Origin: Actinomadura flavalba DSM 45200
Lineage (GTDB): Bacteria > Actinomycetota > Actinomycetes > Streptosporangiales > Streptosporangiaceae
Reading direction: 5' to 3'
Length of the DNA: 64,000 nucleotides
NCBI RefSeq assembly: GCF_000374305.1
Contig: NZ_KB894094.1
Coordinates: 248,001-312,000, forward strand
The translations under genes were made by a program, and so were the position numbers. The notes beneath the pieces were generated by a model, which searched no databases, was not told where the DNA came from, and worked only from the letters and a program-made list of their open reading frames with translations. Below are positions 9,588 through 18,613 of this stretch, in pieces (positions within the stretch are counted from its first letter, which is position 1; every line of letters starts with the position of its first letter).

Positions 9588-10331
9588 TCACGAGTTGGTG
9601 CCCTGTTGGGGTGGTGTTGTGGTGGGGTCGGCACGGACTAGGGGTTTCAGGTCGGTGAAGCGGCGGGGGCCGATGCCGGAGACGTCCTGGAGTTGGTCGA
9701 TGGAGCGGAAGGGGCCCTGGCGGGTGCGGTGGTCGATGATGCGCTGGGCCAGGACGGGGCCTACGCCGGGCAGGGTCTGCAGGGATTCGAGGGTGGCGGT
9801 GTTGAGGTCGATCAGGGCGCCGTTCCCCGGTGGGGCGCCGGTTGCCCCGGGGTCGGCCGGTGGTGAGGTCGGTGACGGTGGGGCTCCTTTGACGCCGATC
9901 GGGATCTGTTCGCCGTCCACCAGGCGGCGGGCGAGGTTGAGGGAGCCGGTCGTGGTGCCGGGGCGGGTGCCGCCCGCCGCTTTCAGGGCGTCGACCACGC
10001 GGGAGCCGGACGGGAGTTCCACGACACCCGGGCGCCGCACCTTGCCCAGCATGTGGACGAGGACTACCGACGCCGCCGACGGTTCCGGTGACGGCGGCGG
10101 GGCCTGCGCGGACACGGGTGAGACGTGTGCCGTGGGCGCCACGGGCTCCGGGGCGGCTTCGGCGCGCGGCCACGAGAGCCACAGGTAGGCGACGGCGACG
10201 ACGGTCGCCACGACTGCGGCGAGCAGGATGACCCGGGCGCCCTTGGCGGACATGCGCGGCATGTCCGGGCCGCCGCGCAGCTTCGAGGAAGGCGGGGCAC
10301 CGGCGGTCTTGAGCGGTTCGTTGAATCTCAT
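9588..10331 (-). CDS. comEA: ComEA-type helix-hairpin-helix DNA-binding protein
   Basis: Membrane-anchored DNA receptor of the ComEA family, 247 residues from ATG 10331 (MRFNEPLKTAG). A cytoplasmic N-terminus leads to one transmembrane helix at about residues 33-53 (VILLAAVVATVVAVAYLWLSW). Then come a Pro-rich linker, an SLBB-like segment (VLVHMLGKVRRPGVVELPSG), a second Pro-rich spacer and a C-terminal double HhH domain (DLNTATLESLQTLPGVGPVLAQRII, VSGIGPRRFTDLK). The frame is open further upstream to 10424, but that part is Arg-rich and non-family-like. Upstream lie three DnaA-box sequences. Confidence 0.93.
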   Translation of the reverse strand: MRFNEPLKTAGAPPSSKLRGGPDMPRMSAKGARVILLAAVVATVVAVAYLWLSWPRAEAAPEPVAPTAHVSPVSAQAPPPSPEPSAASVVLVHMLGKVRRPGVVELPSGSRVVDALKAAGGTRPGTTTGSLNLARRLVDGEQIPIGVKGAPPSPTSPPADPGATGAPPGNGALIDLNTATLESLQTLPGVGPVLAQRIIDHRTRQGPFRSIDQLQDVSGIGPRRFTDLKPLVRADPTTTPPQQGTNS

Positions 10332-10381
10332 GGATAGGACGCTAGGCACATCGCAACCCCACCGAGGGGCACGTCGAAACC

Positions 10382-10390
10382 TGTGGACAA
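10382..10390 (-). promoter_or_regulatory. DnaA box (TTGTCCACA)
   Basis: TGTGGACAA on the plus strand, i.e. TTGTCCACA on the minus strand, exactly the actinobacterial DnaA box. First of three evenly spaced boxes in the comEA-degV gap. Confidence 0.55.
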
Positions 10391-10498
10391 CGCCCCGCCG
10401 GAGCCCCGCGGGCCGATTCCCCATCCGTATAAGGGCTACAGCCCGTCAGCCACGCCCCGACGACCCGAGCGCGACCGCACGAAGCCTTCGGCTCTGCC

Positions 10499-10507
10499 TG
10501 TGGATAA
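10499..10507 (-). promoter_or_regulatory. DnaA box (TTATCCACA)
   Basis: TGTGGATAA on the plus strand, the classical DnaA box on the minus strand, 117 bases from the previous one and in the same orientation. The wider match CCTGTGGATAAC is shared with the next box. Confidence 0.55.
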
Positions 10508-10619
10508 CTCTCTCGCCGGGTTCGACGGCAGCCTGAAGAAGAGGCCCGCAACCTGTCTGGGGACCCCCTTGATTCATTCTTCCGCGTCGAGGGCGGCACG
10601 CGTTGGTGATGCCGCGGCC

Positions 10620-10628
10620 TGTGGATAA
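10620..10628 (-). promoter_or_regulatory. DnaA box (TTATCCACA)
   Basis: Third box, again TGTGGATAA within CCTGTGGATAAC, 121 bases beyond the second. The remaining sequence of the 388-base comEA-degV gap (10332-10719) shows no gene. Confidence 0.55.
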
Positions 10629-10719
10629 CGCGTCAGCGCGACCGTTTCTCCCCCGCCACGAACCCCAACGATTCAAGCCTCATGAGGGCACCGCCCGCGC
10701 CCGGCCACCGCCGACAGGG

Positions 10720-11568
10720 TCAGAGCTGGGGCGCCACGACGACGCCGAGCATGCCCGGGCCCACATGGGCGCCGATGACGGGGCCGACCTCACCGACGTA
10801 GATGTCCTCGATGTGCGGGATTCGGGACCTCAGCCGGGCGGACAGCGCCTCGGCGCGGGAGGCGGCGGCGAGGTGCTGGATGCCCAGGTCGACGGGGCGG
10901 TCGCCCGCTTCGGCGACGACGAGCTCTTCCAGCCGGGTGAGGGCGCGGTTGGCGGTGCGGACCTTCTCCAGCGGGGTGATGCGCCCGGCGGAGATGCCCA
11001 GCAGCGGCTTCATCATGAGCGCCGAGCCCAGGAGGGATTGGGCGGCGCCGATGCGGCCTCCGCGCCGCAGGTGTTCGAGGGTGTCGACGTAGAAGAGCGA
11101 GCGGGACGCGGTGGCGCGGGCGTCGGCGGCCGCCGCGACCGCCTCGGCGGGTTCGCCGCGCAGGGCCGCCGCCGCGGCCGTCAGGGCGGCGAGGCCGAGC
11201 CCCAGGCCGATCGTGCCCGAGTCGACGACGTGGACGGGCACCAGCGCCGACTCGGCGGCGAGCCGCGCCGCTTCGACCGTGCCCGACATCTCCGCCGACA
11301 GGTGCACCGACACGATCGCCGAAACGCCGGAGTCACCCGCTTCCGCGTAGACGTCCGCGAACCGTGAGGGCGCGGGACGCGAGGTCGTGACGGGACGCCA
11401 CTCCTTGAGCGCCTGCGCCGCCTCGGCGACCGTGATGTCGTTCTCGTCCCGCACGGTGCCGCCGACGGCGATCTGGAGCGGCACGATGATCAGCCCGTGC
11501 CGCTCGGCCAGCTCGGCGGGCAGATAGGCCGTGGAGTCGGTGACGACGGCGACGTCCGCACTTGCCAT
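10720..11568 (-). CDS. DegV-family fatty-acid-binding protein
   Basis: About 282 residues from ATG 11568 (MASADVAVVTDSTAYLPAEL). DegV proteins bind a fatty acid in a two-domain fold; related FakB proteins present it to a kinase, though no FakA kinase is adjacent here. Seen motifs: VTDSTAYLP at residues 8-16, VSVHLSAEMSGT, VVDSGTIGLGLG, TLEHLRRGGRI and the C-terminal VGPVIGAHVGPGMLGVV. The longer upstream frame (to 11625) is not family-like. Placement beside comEA/comEC/holA is typical for actinobacteria. Confidence 0.92.
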   Translation of the reverse strand: MASADVAVVTDSTAYLPAELAERHGLIIVPLQIAVGGTVRDENDITVAEAAQALKEWRPVTTSRPAPSRFADVYAEAGDSGVSAIVSVHLSAEMSGTVEAARLAAESALVPVHVVDSGTIGLGLGLAALTAAAAALRGEPAEAVAAAADARATASRSLFYVDTLEHLRRGGRIGAAQSLLGSALMMKPLLGISAGRITPLEKVRTANRALTRLEELVVAEAGDRPVDLGIQHLAAASRAEALSARLRSRIPHIEDIYVGEVGPVIGAHVGPGMLGVVVAPQL

Positions 11569-11924
11569 GCGCCGAGCGTACCCCCGGCGGACACCGCACC
11601 GATCGCGACGAGACGCATGTCCCACCCGAGCACGCGCGATGCGCTAAGCCCTGCCCTCCTCGCACCGAGAATGACGCCACAGCGACACACACCGACCCCG
11701 ATCGGCGCGCGACTCACGCCCACACGGACGAGCCGCGGCCACGAACGACCACGCGAGAACCCTGCCGAACAGGGGCCGCACCCCTTGACGGTCCAGCCGA
11801 GGACGCTTGGTCGGGTCTGGACGCGCGCCGCCGCGCCTGGGCCGAAGGGCGCGGTCACGACCGTTCGGGGACACGGCCGAACGACGGCCACACGCCGCTA
11901 CGCCGTTTGTGCGGTGGCGGTGGG
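11569..11924. other. Intergenic stretch degV-hutI, no gene seen
   Basis: 356 bases without a supported gene. Just past the hutI stop (on its strand) CGTTCGG (11862-11868) pairs with CCGAACG (11877-11883), a weak hairpin that might end hutI transcription. The degV promoter should lie near 11570-11640. Confidence 0.4.
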
Positions 11925-13139
11925 TCAGGGCTGGACCGGGATGCCGCCGCGCCAGATGCGGAGGGCGCGCAGGCCGAACGCCCAGGCGAAGGCGCCCTCG
12001 TGGTCGGCGTCCCAGAGGACGATGTCGGCCGCCATGCCGGGTGCCAGGGAGCCGCGGTCACCGACGCGGAGCGCGGCGGCTCCGCCGAGGGTCGCGGCGC
12101 GCAGCGCCTCGGTGACCGAGAGGCCGTACATGGCGACGGCCAGCCCGATGACGAGCGGCATCGAGGTGATGCCGCACTGGCCGGGGTTGTGGTCGGTGCC
12201 GAGGGCGACGTTGACGCCGCGGTCGAGCATGGCGCGCACCGGCGCGGGCGGGCGCTTGCCGTTGAGCGAGCTGCCAGGGCAGACCGTGGCGGTGACGTTG
12301 GCGTGCGCGAGGGCCTTGATGTCGTCCTCACCGGCGTGGGTGAGCAGGTCGGCGGAGGCGCAGCCGACCTCGGCGGCGACCTGCGCGGCGCCGATGCGCT
12401 CGTTGGCGCAGGCGTGCATGCGCGCCTTGAGCCCGGCGCGCTTGCCGGTGAGCAGCAGGACGCGGGCCTCCTCGGCGGTGAAGTGGCCCTCGTCGCAGTA
12501 GACGTCGATGGAGTCGGCGCCGGCCGCCGCGGCGTCGCCCGCCCACAGCCGGACGGCCTCGATGTAGTCGCGGCGGCGGCCGAAGTACTCGGGCGGCAGG
12601 ATGTGCGCGGCGAGGAACGTGGCGTGCACGCGCGGCATCGCCGGCTCGCCCTCCAGTGAGCGGAGCATCCGGATGTCGGCGAGTTCGCCGTCGCGGGTGA
12701 GGTGGTAGCCGGTCTTGGCCTCGACGGTGGTGGTGCCCGCGAGAATCCACTGCCGGAGCCGTTCGCGGACGCCGTTGCACAGCGTCCAGGGGTCGGTTCC
12801 GCGGGTCACGGTGACGGTGGAGTTGACGCCGCCGCCCGCCGCGGTGATCGCCGAGTGCGACGACCCGCTGGTGCGCATCGCGAGTTCGGCCCACCGGTTG
12901 CCCGCGTAGACGGGATGGGAGTGCGCGTCGATGAGGCCGGGCGTGACGAGCCCGCCGCCGAGGTTCTCCACGTGGTCGACGTCGACGATGTCGTCGATGA
13001 CGCCGGGGACGCTCTGCGGCAGGTCGGACGCGGGACCGGCCCACACGATGCGGTCGTCGTGGATGAGGACGGCGGCGTTGCTACAGACGTCGGTGCCCGT
13101 CCAGAGCCGTCCGATGTTCGTCAGCAGCCGTACCGTCAT
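11925..13139 (-). CDS. hutI: Imidazolonepropionase
   Basis: Histidine-degradation enzyme hydrolysing 4-imidazolone-5-propanoate to N-formimino-L-glutamate. 404 residues from ATG 13139 (MTVRLLTNIGRLWTG). Amidohydrolase features: the metal site DAHSHPVYAGNR (His73, His75), TVEAKTGYHLT, CDEGHFT, ARMHACANERIGA and LGTDHNPGQC. No other hut gene is adjacent, so it is a singleton here. The frame is open upstream to 13376, but those 79 residues look non-coding. Confidence 0.92.
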   Translation of the reverse strand: MTVRLLTNIGRLWTGTDVCSNAAVLIHDDRIVWAGPASDLPQSVPGVIDDIVDVDHVENLGGGLVTPGLIDAHSHPVYAGNRWAELAMRTSGSSHSAITAAGGGVNSTVTVTRGTDPWTLCNGVRERLRQWILAGTTTVEAKTGYHLTRDGELADIRMLRSLEGEPAMPRVHATFLAAHILPPEYFGRRRDYIEAVRLWAGDAAAAGADSIDVYCDEGHFTAEEARVLLLTGKRAGLKARMHACANERIGAAQVAAEVGCASADLLTHAGEDDIKALAHANVTATVCPGSSLNGKRPPAPVRAMLDRGVNVALGTDHNPGQCGITSMPLVIGLAVAMYGLSVTEALRAATLGGAAALRVGDRGSLAPGMAADIVLWDADHEGAFAWAFGLRALRIWRGGIPVQP

Positions 13140-13791
13140 GCGATCACCGGTCCGCGCTCGGTGCGGGAGAGCGGGGCGCTGTGCAGGCGAGGCCGCCTGC
13201 GCGGGTTCCGGGGGTCGGACCTGCCATGGAGAGGGCCACCTGCTCTCGATCCGGAACGTCGACTGGGTGCCGACGGGCCACCATTGGAGGGGATGAGTGG
13301 TCGGACGACCACCGCGAGCAACGAGACCGGAGATATCGGTTTCGTCACGGTAGTGCACGCGCGGCCCGCCCGACAAGCTCTGGCGGACGAACGGGCACCC
13401 GCCCGGAAAAGTTCCCCGGACGCCGCCGCGCCCGGCTCGGAATGCACCGCCATAAACAAATCGGCGGCGCGGGGAGAATGCCGACGGGACGTCACTACCG
13501 GGACAACCTTCCTGATCACGGCCCGCCTGCCGTGGTTCGGCGTGCGGGCACGGGCCACCGCCGGGCGGGTGTCACCGCGGCGACCGTGGGGAATCCGTTG
13601 TTCACCTTACGGAGTGAAGACGCCCGGTCAAGGGGATTGAGGAAGTTGTCACCGCACAGCGGGCCGGACCGTTCCCGCTTGCGCGGTTGGTCCGGGAAGT
13701 TGGGAATCTCAGCAATAACCGAGCGGCGTTCCGTACGGGCACGACGAAGCCCGGCCGGATCATTCCGGCCGGGCTCCGAACGTCGTTCCCG
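13140..13791. other. Intergenic stretch hutI-hflX, no firm gene
   Basis: 652 bases. It must hold the hutI promoter and contains a terminator for hflX at 13748-13775. Parts (13310-13340, 13440-13490, 13690-13720) are less GC-rich than the surroundings. A plus-strand frame from ATG 13293 (MSGRTTTASNETGDIGFVTV, 115 codons) has a purine stretch too close to its start and degrades into Arg-rich non-coding composition; I do not call it. Confidence 0.5.
13748..13775 (-). terminator. Terminator of hflX
   Basis: Perfect 11-base stem (AGCCCGGCCGG at 13748-13758 and complement at 13765-13775) with a 6-base loop ATCATT, starting 17 bases past the hflX stop in its reading direction. Confidence 0.8.
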
Positions 13792-15216
13792 TCAGCGCGT
13801 GGCGGCCAGGTCCGCGAACGGCTCCAGCTCGCCCGCGAGGTCCTGCGGGACGCGCGCGTGCAGCGCCGTGCCCCCCGCGAGGTGTTCCTCGCTCACGATC
13901 TCGCCGCGCTCGTGCACGCGGGCCACCAGGTCGCCGCGCTCGTACGGGACGAGCACGCGCACCTCGGCCTCCAGGCCGGGCAGGTTGGCCTCGATGGCCT
14001 CCCGCAGCTCGGCGATGCCCTGCCCGGTGCGGGCGGACACGACGACGCTGTTGGGCTCGCGCCGCCGCAGCCGCGCGATCGCGAGGTCGTCGGCGGCGTC
14101 CGCCTTGTTGATCACCACCAGTTCGGGCAGCCGGTCGGCGCCGATCTCGCGCAGCACCTCCCGGACGGCGTCGAGCTGCGCCTCGGGGTCGGCGTCCGAG
14201 CCGTCCACGACGTGCAGGACGAGCCCCGCGTCGGTGACCTCCTCCAGCGTGGACCGGAACGCCTCGACGAGCTGGTGCGGCAGGTGCCGCACGAACCCGA
14301 CGGTGTCGGCGAGCGTGTAGGCGCGCCCGCCGGGCGTCTCGGCGCGGCGGACGGTGGGGTCGAGGGTGGCGAACAGGGCGTTCTCCACCAGCACCCCGGC
14401 ACCGGTGAGCCGGTTGAGCAGCGAGGACTTGCCGGCGTTGGTGTACCCGGCGATGGCGACGGCGGGCACGGCGTTGCGCTGCCGCACGCCGCGCTTGGTG
14501 TCGCGCGACTTGGACATCTCGGCGATCTGCCGCCGCAGCTTGGCCATGCGGGTGCGGATGCGCCGCCGGTCCAGCTCGATCTTGGTCTCACCGGGACCGC
14601 GGCCGCCGATGCCGACGCCGCCGGCGGCCCGGCCGCCGACCTGCCGGGACAGGTTGCCGCCCCAGCCGCGCAGGCGCGGCAGCAGGTAGGAGAGTTGCGC
14701 CAGCTCGACCTGCGCCTTGCCCTCGCGGCTCTTGGCGTGCTGGGCGAAGATGTCGAGGATGAGCGCGGTGCGGTCGATGACCTTGACCTGGACGGTGTCC
14801 TCCAGGTGGCGGAGCTGGCCGGGGGCCAGTTCGCCGTCGCAGATCACCGTGTCGGCGCCGGTGGCGATGACGATGTCGCGCAGCTCGGCCGCCTTGCCCG
14901 AGCCGATGTAGGTGGCGGGATCGGGGCGCGAGCGCCGCTGGACGAGTCCTTCCAGGACCTCCGAGCCGGCGGTCTCGGCGAGCAGGGCCAGCTCCCGCAG
15001 GGAGTTCTCGGCCTGCTCGGCGGTGCCGTCGGTCCAGACGCCGACGAGGACGACCCGTTCCAGCCGCAGGGAGCGGTACTCGACCTCGGTGACGTCGGTG
15101 AGTTCGGTGGAGAGCCCGGCGACGCGCCGCAGTGCGCGGCGGTCTTCCAGGTCGAGCTCTCCCGTCAGGGGCTCGTTCTCGATCGGGTTCTGGTCGTCAA
15201 AGAAAGATTGAGTCAT
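13792..15216 (-). CDS. hflX: GTPase HflX
   Basis: Ribosome-associated GTPase that splits or rescues stalled ribosomes. 474 residues from ATG 15216 ([19 protein letters not shown]), preceded by AGAGGA. It has the HflX N-terminal domain ([35 protein letters not shown]), the coiled linker ([21 protein letters not shown]) and the G domain (G1 [12 protein letters not shown]3 [11 protein letters not shown]4 NKAD). In many actinobacteria hflX sits directly by dapF and miaA; here the next member of that group, dapF, is 16 kb away on the same strand. Confidence 0.95.
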   Translation of the reverse strand: MTQSFFDDQNPIENEPLTGELDLEDRRALRRVAGLSTELTDVTEVEYRSLRLERVVLVGVWTDGTAEQAENSLRELALLAETAGSEVLEGLVQRRSRPDPATYIGSGKAAELRDIVIATGADTVICDGELAPGQLRHLEDTVQVKVIDRTALILDIFAQHAKSREGKAQVELAQLSYLLPRLRGWGGNLSRQVGGRAAGGVGIGGRGPGETKIELDRRRIRTRMAKLRRQIAEMSKSRDTKRGVRQRNAVPAVAIAGYTNAGKSSLLNRLTGAGVLVENALFATLDPTVRRAETPGGRAYTLADTVGFVRHLPHQLVEAFRSTLEEVTDAGLVLHVVDGSDADPEAQLDAVREVLREIGADRLPELVVINKADAADDLAIARLRRREPNSVVVSARTGQGIAELREAIEANLPGLEAEVRVLVPYERGDLVARVHERGEIVSEEHLAGGTALHARVPQDLAGELEPFADLAATR

Positions 15217-15428
15217 ATGTCCTCTGTGCAACGCCGCGGGGCGGCCCGGTCTTCCCGGCGATCGTCTCACGCGTGCCGGGCGGCGGCGAGCCGATTATCC
15301 GTCCTTCGCCGGGGCATTCCCGTGGGGAGGGCCGCGAGGGCTCCGACCTGCCCGGTTCCGGGGTCGCGGTGCGGCTCCGGCCGGTGACCACCCGCTTTGA
15401 CCCGGAGGAGTACCGCCGAGTAGCGTTC

Positions 15429-15447
15429 TCCACGGAACAGAAGTGGA
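15429..15447. promoter_or_regulatory. Inverted repeat upstream of malate synthase
   Basis: TCCAC (15429-15433) and GTGGA (15443-15447) flank 9 bases, 27 bases before the aceB start in an AT-richer patch. Possible regulator site; no regulator is adjacent and the match is short. Confidence 0.35.
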
Positions 15448-15473
15448 ATTTCGCTAGACGAAAGGGCGAGCAG

Positions 15474-17081
15474 ATGGCTGCACCTGACGGGCTCGAAGTC
15501 ACCGGACCTCTGGGCGAGCGGTACGAGGAGATCCTGACGCCCGAGGCGCTCGGCCTGCTCGCGTCCCTCCAGCGCGAACTCGGCGCCCGCCGCAAGGAAC
15601 TGCTCGCGGCCCGCGCCGACCGCCAGCGCAAGCTGTCGGAGGGCGGCACGCTCGACTTCCTGCCGGAGACGGCGCAGGTCCGCGCCGACGAGAGCTGGCG
15701 CGTCAACGACCCGGCCCCCGGCCTGGAGGACCGCCGCGTCGAGATCACCGGCCCGACCGACCGCAAGATGACGATCAACGCGCTGAACTCGGGCGCGAAG
15801 GTGTGGCTGGCCGACTTCGAGGACGCCAACACCCCGCTGTGGACGAACATGGTCGAGGGTCAGCTCAACCTGCGCGACGCCCTGGACCGCACGATCGACT
15901 TCACCGACCCCAAGTCGGGCAAGTCGTACGCGCTCAAGGGCGACGAGGAGCTGGCGACGATCGTCGTCCGCCCGCGCGGCTGGCACATGGAGGAGAAGCA
16001 CGTCCTGGTGGACGGCGAGCCCATGTCCGGGTCGCTGTTCGACTTCGGCCTGTACTTCTTCCACAGCGCCCAGCGGCAGATCGCCAAGGGCAAGGGCCCC
16101 TACTTCTACCTGCCGAAGATGGAGAGCCACCTGGAGGCGCGTCTGTGGAACGACGCCTTCAACCTCGCGCAGGACGCGCTCGGCATCCCGCGCGGCACGA
16201 TCCGCGCGACCGTCCTCATCGAGACGATCCCGGCCGCGTTCGAGATGGAGGAGATCCTCTACGAGCTGCGCGACCACTCGGCGGGCCTGAACGCCGGCCG
16301 CTGGGACTACCTCTTCTCGGTGATCAAGAAGTTCCGCGACCGGGGCGCCGACTACGTGCTGCCCGAGCGCAACGCGATCACGATGACGGCGCCGTTCATG
16401 CGCGCCTACACCGAGCTGCTGGTGCGCACCTGCCACAAGCGCGGCGCGCACGCGATCGGCGGCATGGCGGCGTTCATCCCGTCCCGCAAGGACGAGGCCG
16501 TCAACAAGGTGGCGCTGGAGAAGGTCCGCGCCGACAAGACCCGCGAGTCCGGTGACGGGTTCGACGGGTCCTGGGTCGCCCACCCCGACCTGGTCCCGAT
16601 CTGCCGCGAGGTGTTCGACGGCGTCCTCGGCGACAAGCCGAACCAGCGCGACCGGCTCCGCGAGGACGTCGACGTCTCGGCCGCCGACCTGCTGAACATC
16701 AAGGCGACGCCGGGCGACATCACCGAGGCGGGCCTGCGCGGCAACGTGGACGTGGCGCTGCGCTACCTGGCCACCTGGCTGGACGGCGCGGGCGCGGTCG
16801 CGATCCACAACCTCATGGAGGACGCCGCCACCGCCGAGATCTCCCGCTCGCAGGTGTGGCAGTGGATCTACAACGGCGTCCAGACCAAGGAAGGCCGCAC
16901 GATCACCAAGGAGTGGGTGGAGCAGATCCTCGACGAGGAGCTGGCCGGCATCCGCGCCGAGCTGGGCGAGGCGTTCAACGAGCCGCGTTACAACCAGGCG
17001 GTCGAGCTGTTCAAGAACGTGACGCTCGCCGACGAGTACTCCGAGTTCCTCACGACCCCGGCGTACCAGCGCTTCCCGTGA
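15474..17081 (+). CDS. aceB: Malate synthase A
   Basis: Condenses glyoxylate with acetyl-CoA to malate (glyoxylate and glycolate assimilation). 535 residues from ATG 15474 ([19 protein letters not shown]), with AAAGGGCGAG upstream. The length fits the A-type enzyme. Family blocks include [78 protein letters not shown] and [17 protein letters not shown]. No isocitrate lyase gene is nearby; instead glycolate oxidase genes follow, suggesting glyoxylate comes from glycolate. A hairpin separates it from glcD, so read-through may be partial. Confidence 0.96.
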   Translation: MAAPDGLEVTGPLGERYEEILTPEALGLLASLQRELGARRKELLAARADRQRKLSEGGTLDFLPETAQVRADESWRVNDPAPGLEDRRVEITGPTDRKMTINALNSGAKVWLADFEDANTPLWTNMVEGQLNLRDALDRTIDFTDPKSGKSYALKGDEELATIVVRPRGWHMEEKHVLVDGEPMSGSLFDFGLYFFHSAQRQIAKGKGPYFYLPKMESHLEARLWNDAFNLAQDALGIPRGTIRATVLIETIPAAFEMEEILYELRDHSAGLNAGRWDYLFSVIKKFRDRGADYVLPERNAITMTAPFMRAYTELLVRTCHKRGAHAIGGMAAFIPSRKDEAVNKVALEKVRADKTRESGDGFDGSWVAHPDLVPICREVFDGVLGDKPNQRDRLREDVDVSAADLLNIKATPGDITEAGLRGNVDVALRYLATWLDGAGAVAIHNLMEDAATAEISRSQVWQWIYNGVQTKEGRTITKEWVEQILDEELAGIRAELGEAFNEPRYNQAVELFKNVTLADEYSEFLTTPAYQRFP

Positions 17082-17088
17082 TCCCCGG

Positions 17089-17120
17089 CCGGCGCCCCCG
17101 CAGCGACGCGGGGGCGCCGG
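17089..17120 (+). terminator. Hairpin between aceB and glcD
   Basis: Perfect 13-base stem (CCGGCGCCCCCGC at 17089-17101, complement 17108-17120) with 6-base loop, 7 bases past the aceB stop. It probably terminates or attenuates transcription into the glc genes. Confidence 0.7.
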
Positions 17121-17161
17121 TCACCGCAGACCCCCCGGCGGACGGTGTGAAGGGTGACGGG

Positions 17162-18613
17162 ATGAACGCTCCCCTGGATCGGCTGGCTGAACGGTTCGCG
17201 GCGCTGCTGCCGCCCGGCGGTGTGATCACCGATCCGGTGCGGCTCGCGACCTACGAGTGCGACGGGCTGACGACGCACCGGGCCTCCCCCGGCGTGGTCG
17301 TGCTGCCGGAGTCGGCGGAGCACGTGGCGGCGATCGTCCGCGCGTGCGTGGAGGAGAACGTCCCCTATGTCGCGCGCGGGTCGGGGACGGGCCTGTCGGG
17401 GGGCGCGCTGCCCCGGACGGACGGGGTGCTGATCGTCACCGCGCGGATGCGGCGCATCCTGGAGATCGACCTGCCGAACCAGCGGGCGGTCGTGGAGCCC
17501 GGCGTGATCAACCTGGACGTGACGCGCGCGGTCCGAGCGAACGGGTACTACTTCGCGCCCGACCCGTCCAGCCAGCAGATCTGCTCGGTGGGCGGCAACG
17601 TCGCGGAGAACTCCGGCGGCGCGCACTGCCTGAAGTACGGGTTCACCGCGCATCACGTGCTGTCGTGCGAGGTCGTCACGCCGGACGGCGACGTCGTGGA
17701 GCTGGGCTCGGGGCCGGGCTACGACCTGCTCGGCGTCTTCGTCGGCGCCGAGGGCACGCTCGGCATCACCACCAAGATCACGGTGAAGCTGACGCGGGTG
17801 CCCGAGACGGTGCAGACGCTGCTGGCGGCGTTCCCGTCGATCGAGACGGGCGGCACGGCCGTCTCGAAGATCATCGGCATGGGCGTGGTGCCCGCCGCGA
17901 TCGAGATGATGGACGCGCTGGCCATCGAGGCGGCCGAGGCCGCCGTGAACTGCGGCTACCCGGCGGACGCGGGCGCCGTCCTCGTCGTCGAGCTGGACGG
18001 CCCCGAGGCCGAGGTCGCGCACCAGTTCGCCGCCGTCGAACGGCTGTGCCGCGAGGCGGGCGCGTTCGAGGTGCGGGTCGCCGCCGACGACGCCGAGCGC
18101 GCGCTGATCTGGAAGGGCCGCAAGTCGGCGTTCGCCGCCGTCGGCCGGATCAGCCCCGCCTACCTCGTCCAGGACGGCGTCATCCCCCGCACCGCGCTGC
18201 CGGAGGTGCTGGCGAGCATCGACGCGCTGTCGGCCGCGTCCGGCGTGCGGGTCGCGAACGTCTTCCACGCCGGGGACGGCAACCTGCACCCGCTGGTGCT
18301 GTTCGACGACGCCGTGGAGGGCGCCGCCGACCGCGCCGAGGACGTCTCCGGCAAGATCCTCGACCTGTGCGTCGAGCACGGCGGGTCGATCACCGGCGAG
18401 CACGGCGTCGGCGTGGACAAGGCGCGGTACATGCCGCGCATGTTCACCGACACCGACCTGGACACGATGCAGATGGTGCGCTGCGGGTTCGACCCGGCGG
18501 GGCTCTGCAACCCCGGCAAGATCTTCCCGACGCCGCGCCTGTGCGGCGAGGTGCCGGGCGTGCGCAAGGGGCCGCATCCGCTGGTCGCGCAGGGGAAGGC
18601 GGAGCTGTTCTGA
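17162..18613 (+). CDS. glcD: Glycolate oxidase FAD subunit GlcD
   Basis: FAD-binding catalytic subunit oxidising glycolate (or D-lactate) to glyoxylate (pyruvate). 483 residues from ATG 17162 (MNAPLDRLAERFAALLPPGG). It has a VAO/PCMH-type FAD domain (YVARGSGTGLSGGALP, SVGGNVAENSGGAHCLKYG, GAEGTLGITTKITVKL) and the C-terminal cap with NVFHAGDGNLHP and TGEHGVGVDK. Its TGA overlaps the ATG of glcE (shared A at 18613). Position after malate synthase favours glycolate as substrate, but D-lactate dehydrogenase cannot be excluded by sequence. Confidence 0.93.
   Translation: MNAPLDRLAERFAALLPPGGVITDPVRLATYECDGLTTHRASPGVVVLPESAEHVAAIVRACVEENVPYVARGSGTGLSGGALPRTDGVLIVTARMRRILEIDLPNQRAVVEPGVINLDVTRAVRANGYYFAPDPSSQQICSVGGNVAENSGGAHCLKYGFTAHHVLSCEVVTPDGDVVELGSGPGYDLLGVFVGAEGTLGITTKITVKLTRVPETVQTLLAAFPSIETGGTAVSKIIGMGVVPAAIEMMDALAIEAAEAAVNCGYPADAGAVLVVELDGPEAEVAHQFAAVERLCREAGAFEVRVAADDAERALIWKGRKSAFAAVGRISPAYLVQDGVIPRTALPEVLASIDALSAASGVRVANVFHAGDGNLHPLVLFDDAVEGAADRAEDVSGKILDLCVEHGGSITGEHGVGVDKARYMPRMFTDTDLDTMQMVRCGFDPAGLCNPGKIFPTPRLCGEVPGVRKGPHPLVAQGKAELF

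Noticed and set aside
8332..10182. Leftward 616-codon frame across the minisatellite
   Set aside because: Overlaps comEC and comEA out of frame; its five-residue periodicity comes from the 15-base repeat.
10332..10719. Chromosomal replication origin
   Set aside because: Only three boxes, no dnaA/dnaN/gyrB neighbourhood and no AT-rich unwinding region.
13293..13640. Possible 115-codon gene MSGRTTTASNETGDIGFVTV
   Set aside because: Shine-Dalgarno-like run too close to the ATG, C-terminal half Arg-rich with non-coding codon use; no family recognised.
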